Assembly (NCBI GenBank): GCA_046484825.1 | Contig: JAWOIE010000124.1 | Span: 1 to 9,150, forward strand | Direction of reading: 5' to 3' | From: CAJYAN01 sp046484825 | Lineage (GTDB): Bacteria > Pseudomonadota > Gammaproteobacteria > UBA6429 > Thiohalophilaceae | DNA length: 9,150 bases | Shown: piece after piece, positions 6,719 through 9,150 of the stretch | Numbering within the stretch: position 1 is the first letter of the stretch | How the letters are laid out: the number at the start of each line of letters is the position of its first letter | Notes under the pieces: generated by a model | The model's input: only the letters and a program-made list of their open reading frames with translations | What the model was told of the DNA's origin: nothing | Database searches by the model: none | Made by a program: the position numbers and the translations under genes

Positions 6719-6762
6719 CAAAAAATAACTAAATAAATCAATAATTTATCTTTTTATCTGCG
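6719..6762. other. AT-rich island upstream of the rhodanese gene
   Basis: Within the 187-base gap between hemE and the rhodanese gene, about 40 bases are almost pure A/T, in strong contrast to the GC-rich surroundings. It contains a small dyad, ATAAAT (6733-6738) and ATTTAT (6744-6749), five bases apart. Such a stretch is a plausible promoter or UP-element region for the rhodanese gene, but I could not place a convincing -35/-10 pair. No clear hairpin terminator for hemE is seen here. Confidence 0.35.
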
Positions 6763-6822
6763 GGATACTGCTACAAATCGGCGGTAAAAAATGCCCTGCG
6801 ATGCCGCCCGTTTGCCGCAAAA

Positions 6823-7890
6823 TCAGCCCTGGTGGTAGGGAATGCTCAGTTCATGCACCGCCTCAATAAAGGCACCGGCATGATCCGGGTCCACGTACTG
6901 GTGGATGCCATGACCCAGATTAAAGACATGGCCGCTGCCCTTGCCATAGCTCTCCAGAATAAATGCGACTTCCTCACGAATCCGCGCCGGCGTGGCATAC
7001 AGCACGGAGGGGTCCATATTCCCCTGCAGGGCGACCTGGTCGCCGATGCGCTGCCGTGCCAGGCCGATGTCCAGGGTCCAGTCCAGGCCCAGGGCATCGA
7101 CGCCAGTCTCCGCCTGTGACTCCAGCCACTGGCAGCCTCCCTTGCTGAACATGATCACGGGGATCTTGTCGCCGTCATGCTCGCGTTTGAGGCCATCGAC
7201 AATCTTCTGCATGTAGTTGAGGGAAAAATTTTTGTAGTCACGGGTCGTGAGCACGCCGCCCCAGGTATCAAAAATCATGACGGCCTGTGCGCCGGCCTCG
7301 ATCTGGGCATTGAGATACTGGATCACGGTTTCGGCGACCACATCGAGCAGCTTGTGCATCAGATCCGGGCGGTCGTAGAGCATGCCCTTGACCTTGGCAA
7401 ATTCCTTGGTACTGCCCCCCTCGACCATATAGGTTGCCAGGGTCCAGGGGCTACCGGAAAAACCGATCAGCGGCACACGCCCATCCAGCTCGCGACGGAT
7501 CATACTGACGGCATCGGTCACATAACCCAACTCGGCGGCAATATCCGGGACCGCGAGTTTATTGACATCGGCGGCCGTCAGTACCGGGTCTTTAAACCTG
7601 GGGCCTTCGCCTTCGGCAAAATACAGCCCCAGCCCCATGGCATCAGGAATGGTCAGTATATCCGAAAACAGAATGGCGGCATCGAGGGCAAAACGGTCCA
7701 GCGGCTGGAGCGTTACTTCCGTCGCCAGCTCGGGGGTCTTGCACAGGGTGAGAAAATCTCCGGCCCGTTTGCGCGTGGCGCGATACTCGGGCAGGTAACG
7801 CCCGGCCTGGCGCATCATCCATACCGGCGTCATATCGACAGGCTGTTTTAACAGGGCGCGTATAAAGCGATCGTTTTTTAATTTTGTCAT
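6823..7890 (-). CDS. hemE: Uroporphyrinogen decarboxylase
   Basis: A 355-residue cytoplasmic enzyme that removes four carboxyl groups from uroporphyrinogen III to give coproporphyrinogen III in haem synthesis. The N-terminal substrate motif PVWMMRQAGRYLPEYR includes Arg27 and Arg31; Asp77 is in ILFSDILTIPDAMG; Tyr154 is in WTLATYMVEGG; His327 is in NLGHGIHQYV. These positions match the substrate-binding residues of E. coli HemE, and length is essentially the same (354). The start at 7890 gives the usual MTKLKNDRFIRALL N-terminus; there is no clear Shine-Dalgarno, only an A-rich stretch upstream. It lies 190 bases downstream of gltD on the same strand, an order seen in other gammaproteobacteria. 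That gap is long enough to hold its own promoter, which I could not define. Confidence 0.98.
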   Translation of the reverse strand: MTKLKNDRFIRALLKQPVDMTPVWMMRQAGRYLPEYRATRKRAGDFLTLCKTPELATEVTLQPLDRFALDAAILFSDILTIPDAMGLGLYFAEGEGPRFKDPVLTAADVNKLAVPDIAAELGYVTDAVSMIRRELDGRVPLIGFSGSPWTLATYMVEGGSTKEFAKVKGMLYDRPDLMHKLLDVVAETVIQYLNAQIEAGAQAVMIFDTWGGVLTTRDYKNFSLNYMQKIVDGLKREHDGDKIPVIMFSKGGCQWLESQAETGVDALGLDWTLDIGLARQRIGDQVALQGNMDPSVLYATPARIREEVAFILESYGKGSGHVFNLGHGIHQYVDPDHAGAFIEAVHELSIPYHQG

Positions 7891-8080
7891 GTTGTTATGT
7901 TGTCTTTTTTTAATGCCATGGCCCCGGGAGGCAAAGAAAACCCGGAAACCGGTCTTGGCCTGGCGGCTTTAATAAAATTTTTACTTTACCCAGAGGCGCG
8001 AAAAGGGTTATCCCCATCTGTTTAGGGGGCCCCTGCCTTTACGAACACCGTACCAAGTGGGCGCCCATCAGCGGCGCGAA
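7891..8080. other. gltD–hemE intergenic region
   Basis: This 190-base gap has no coding sequence I can support. It holds a perfect GGGGCCCC palindrome at 8026-8033 and an AT-rich patch at about 7969-7988. Read leftward there is also a small CCGG-TTT-CCGG hairpin (7941-7951) followed by a T-rich stretch. Any of these could belong to a weak gltD terminator or a hemE leader, but none is strong enough to call. Confidence 0.35.
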
Positions 8081-9037
8081 TCAAACCTCTAAAAAGTCCA
8101 TGATCCCATCGGCGGCCTCACGGCCTTCCCAGATGGCGGTAACGACGAGATCCGAACCGCGCACCATATCGCCGCCAGCAAAGACCTTGGGGTTTTTGGT
8201 CTGAAATTTGTATTGCGCCTTTTCCGGGGCAATGACACGGCCGCGTTCATCGGTCTCAATACCATAGGCCGCGAACCAGTCTGCCGGGCTGGGTTGAAAA
8301 CCGAAGGCGATGACAACGGCATCTGCCATGATGATCTCCTCTGAGCCTGCCACGACCTCAGGACGCCGACGACCGCGTTCATCGGGCTCACCGAGTTCCG
8401 TGGTCACGACCTTCACCCCTTCCACGCGCCCCTCACCGACAATGGCAACTGGCTGGCGGTTAAACATAAAGTGCACACCCTCTTCGCGGGCGTTGGCCAC
8501 TTCACGGCGCGAACCGGGCATATTGGCCTCGTCACGACGGTAGGCACAGGTCACCGAGGCGGCACCCTGGCGAATCGAGGTGCGGTTACAGTCCATGGCG
8601 GTGTCACCACCACCGAGCACCACGACGTGCTTACCCTGCATACCGATATAGTCTTCCTCTTTCTTTTCATAGCCATGACAGCGATTGACGTTGGAGATCA
8701 AAAAATCCAGCGCGGCATAGACGCCGGGGAGGTCTTCGCCCGGAATACCGGCCTTCATGGAATTGTAGGTGCCCATGCCGAGAAAGACGGCATCGTGGCT
8801 ATCGGCAATGTCTTCAAAGGCGATATCCTTGCCCACTTCAACACCGAGTTTGAACTCAATACCCATGCCTTCAAAAATCTTGCGGCGGCGTTTGACGATC
8901 TCTTTTTCCAGTTTGAATTCTGGAATACCAAAGGTCAGCAGGCCGCCGATCTCGGGGTGACGATCATAGACCACGGCCTTGACCCCCTGGCGCGCCAGCA
9001 CATCGGCACAGGAGAGGCCTGCCGGACCGGCGCCGAT
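8081..9037 (-). CDS. gltD: Glutamate synthase small subunit, 5'-truncated
   Basis: The C-terminal 318 residues of GltD, the FAD and NADPH-binding subunit that passes electrons to GltB for making glutamate from glutamine and 2-oxoglutarate. The fragment opens at the first dinucleotide fold (IGAGPAGLSCADVL), then has EIGGLLTFGIPEFKLEK, the NADPH fold VVVLGGGDTAMDC and the closing AGGDMVRGSDLVVTAIWEG. GltD is usually about 470 residues, so the N-terminal 150, with the cysteines for 4Fe-4S clusters, are absent. The reading frame stays open to an ATG at 9082, but the extra 15 residues are encoded by the inverted copy of the gene itself and replace the expected conserved strand before GAGPAG, so I end the genuine gene at 9037. 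Related FAD subunits of other oxidoreductases share this fold; the hemE neighbourhood favours GltD. Confidence 0.93.
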   Translation of the reverse strand: MGAGPAGLSCADVLARQGVKAVVYDRHPEIGGLLTFGIPEFKLEKEIVKRRRKIFEGMGIEFKLGVEVGKDIAFEDIADSHDAVFLGMGTYNSMKAGIPGEDLPGVYAALDFLISNVNRCHGYEKKEEDYIGMQGKHVVVLGGGDTAMDCNRTSIRQGAASVTCAYRRDEANMPGSRREVANAREEGVHFMFNRQPVAIVGEGRVEGVKVVTTELGEPDERGRRRPEVVAGSEEIIMADAVVIAFGFQPSPADWFAAYGIETDERGRVIAPEKAQYKFQTKNPKVFAGGDMVRGSDLVVTAIWEGREAADGIMDFLEV

Positions 9038-9150
9038 GTGCTGGCGCGCCAGGGGGTCAAGGCCGTGGTCTATGATCGTCACCCCGAGATCGGCGGCCTG
9101 CTGACCTTTGGTATCCCCGAATTCAAACTCGAAAAAGAGATCGGCAAACG
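8889..9150. repeat. 119-base near-perfect inverted repeat within gltD, at window end
   Basis: Bases 9032-9150 are the reverse complement of 8889-9007, around a 24-base loop (9008-9031). I matched the arms base by base: the inner 83 pairs are identical and the outer 36 carry four mismatches (9115/8924, 9118/8921, 9130/8909, 9144/8895). At the fold point gltD has GCCGAT on one side of the loop and ATCGGC on the other, a six-base inverted match that could prime a strand switch. The repeat runs to the last base, so its full length is not visible. Most likely a fold-back chimera or misassembly; a real inverted duplication is not excluded. Confidence 0.95.
9032..9150 (+). pseudogene. gltD: Second, inverted partial copy of gltD
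   Basis: Read rightward this encodes 39 residues, ADVLARQGVKAVVYDRHPEI and onward to KEIGK, collinear with the leftward gltD. Compared with that copy, three codon changes are silent (ATT to ATC, CCA to CCC, CTG to CTC) and one changes Val to Gly, all in the last 36 bases. There is no start codon or complete domain. It is probably an artefact of the fold-back; if real it is a gene fragment. Confidence 0.6.

Noticed and set aside
7177..7851. A 224-codon rightward open frame opposite hemE.
   Set aside because: It is the mirror of conserved HemE codons and has no independent protein signature.
8026..8033. GGGGCCCC palindrome downstream of gltD as a terminator.
   Set aside because: The stem has no loop, and no T-run follows it on the leftward strand.
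9038..9082. An in-frame start for GltD at ATG 9082.
   Set aside because: The 15 added residues are the antisense of the inverted gltD copy and replace the conserved strand before GAGPAG, so this start is a product of the fold-back.

Overview
The window reads as a chromosomal housekeeping segment of a gammaproteobacterium, moderately GC-rich by eye. The main evidence is the tight dapF–DUF484–xerC block next to a lysA end, and the gltD–hemE pair; both orders are familiar in this class. Protein signatures (LysA, DapF, XerC, HemE, GltD) point the same way. I cannot name a genus. I see no tRNA, rRNA, CRISPR array, insertion sequence or phage gene.

Layout. Rightward genes fill the left half. They are the 3' end of lysA (61-246), a SAM-dependent methyltransferase (379-1044), a CoA-binding Rossmann protein (1046-1468), a PlsC-type acyltransferase (1545-2294), dapF (2364-3194), a DUF484 protein (3191-3895) and xerC (3898-4806). 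Leftward genes fill the right half. They are a DUF2797 protein (4873-5697), a secreted double-rhodanese protein (5826-6635) with a strong terminator behind it (5768-5798), hemE (6823-7890), and the C-terminal two thirds of gltD (8081-9037). xerC and the DUF2797 gene converge.

Functions. LysA and DapF act at consecutive steps around meso-diaminopimelate (lysine and peptidoglycan supply). XerC resolves chromosome dimers. GltD is the electron-input subunit of glutamate synthase and HemE makes coproporphyrinogen III for haem. The rhodanese-like protein probably works in the periplasm. The acyltransferase probably acts in phospholipid or related lipid acylation. Three genes sit between lysA and dapF, which are often direct neighbours.

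Both ends look artificial. At the right end, bases 9032-9150 are an almost perfect reverse complement of 8889-9007 around a 24-base loop, so gltD folds back on itself. At the left end the LysA reading frame breaks abruptly near base 60 into sequence with in-frame stops. The simplest reading is a contig whose two ends carry chimeric or misassembled sequence. I found no convincing new biological system. The points most worth a second look are the fold-back (with mainly silent differences between its arms), the DUF2797 protein with a GIY-YIG-like core beside cysteine clusters, the acyltransferase with an altered catalytic motif, and the rhodanese whose second domain lacks its cysteine.
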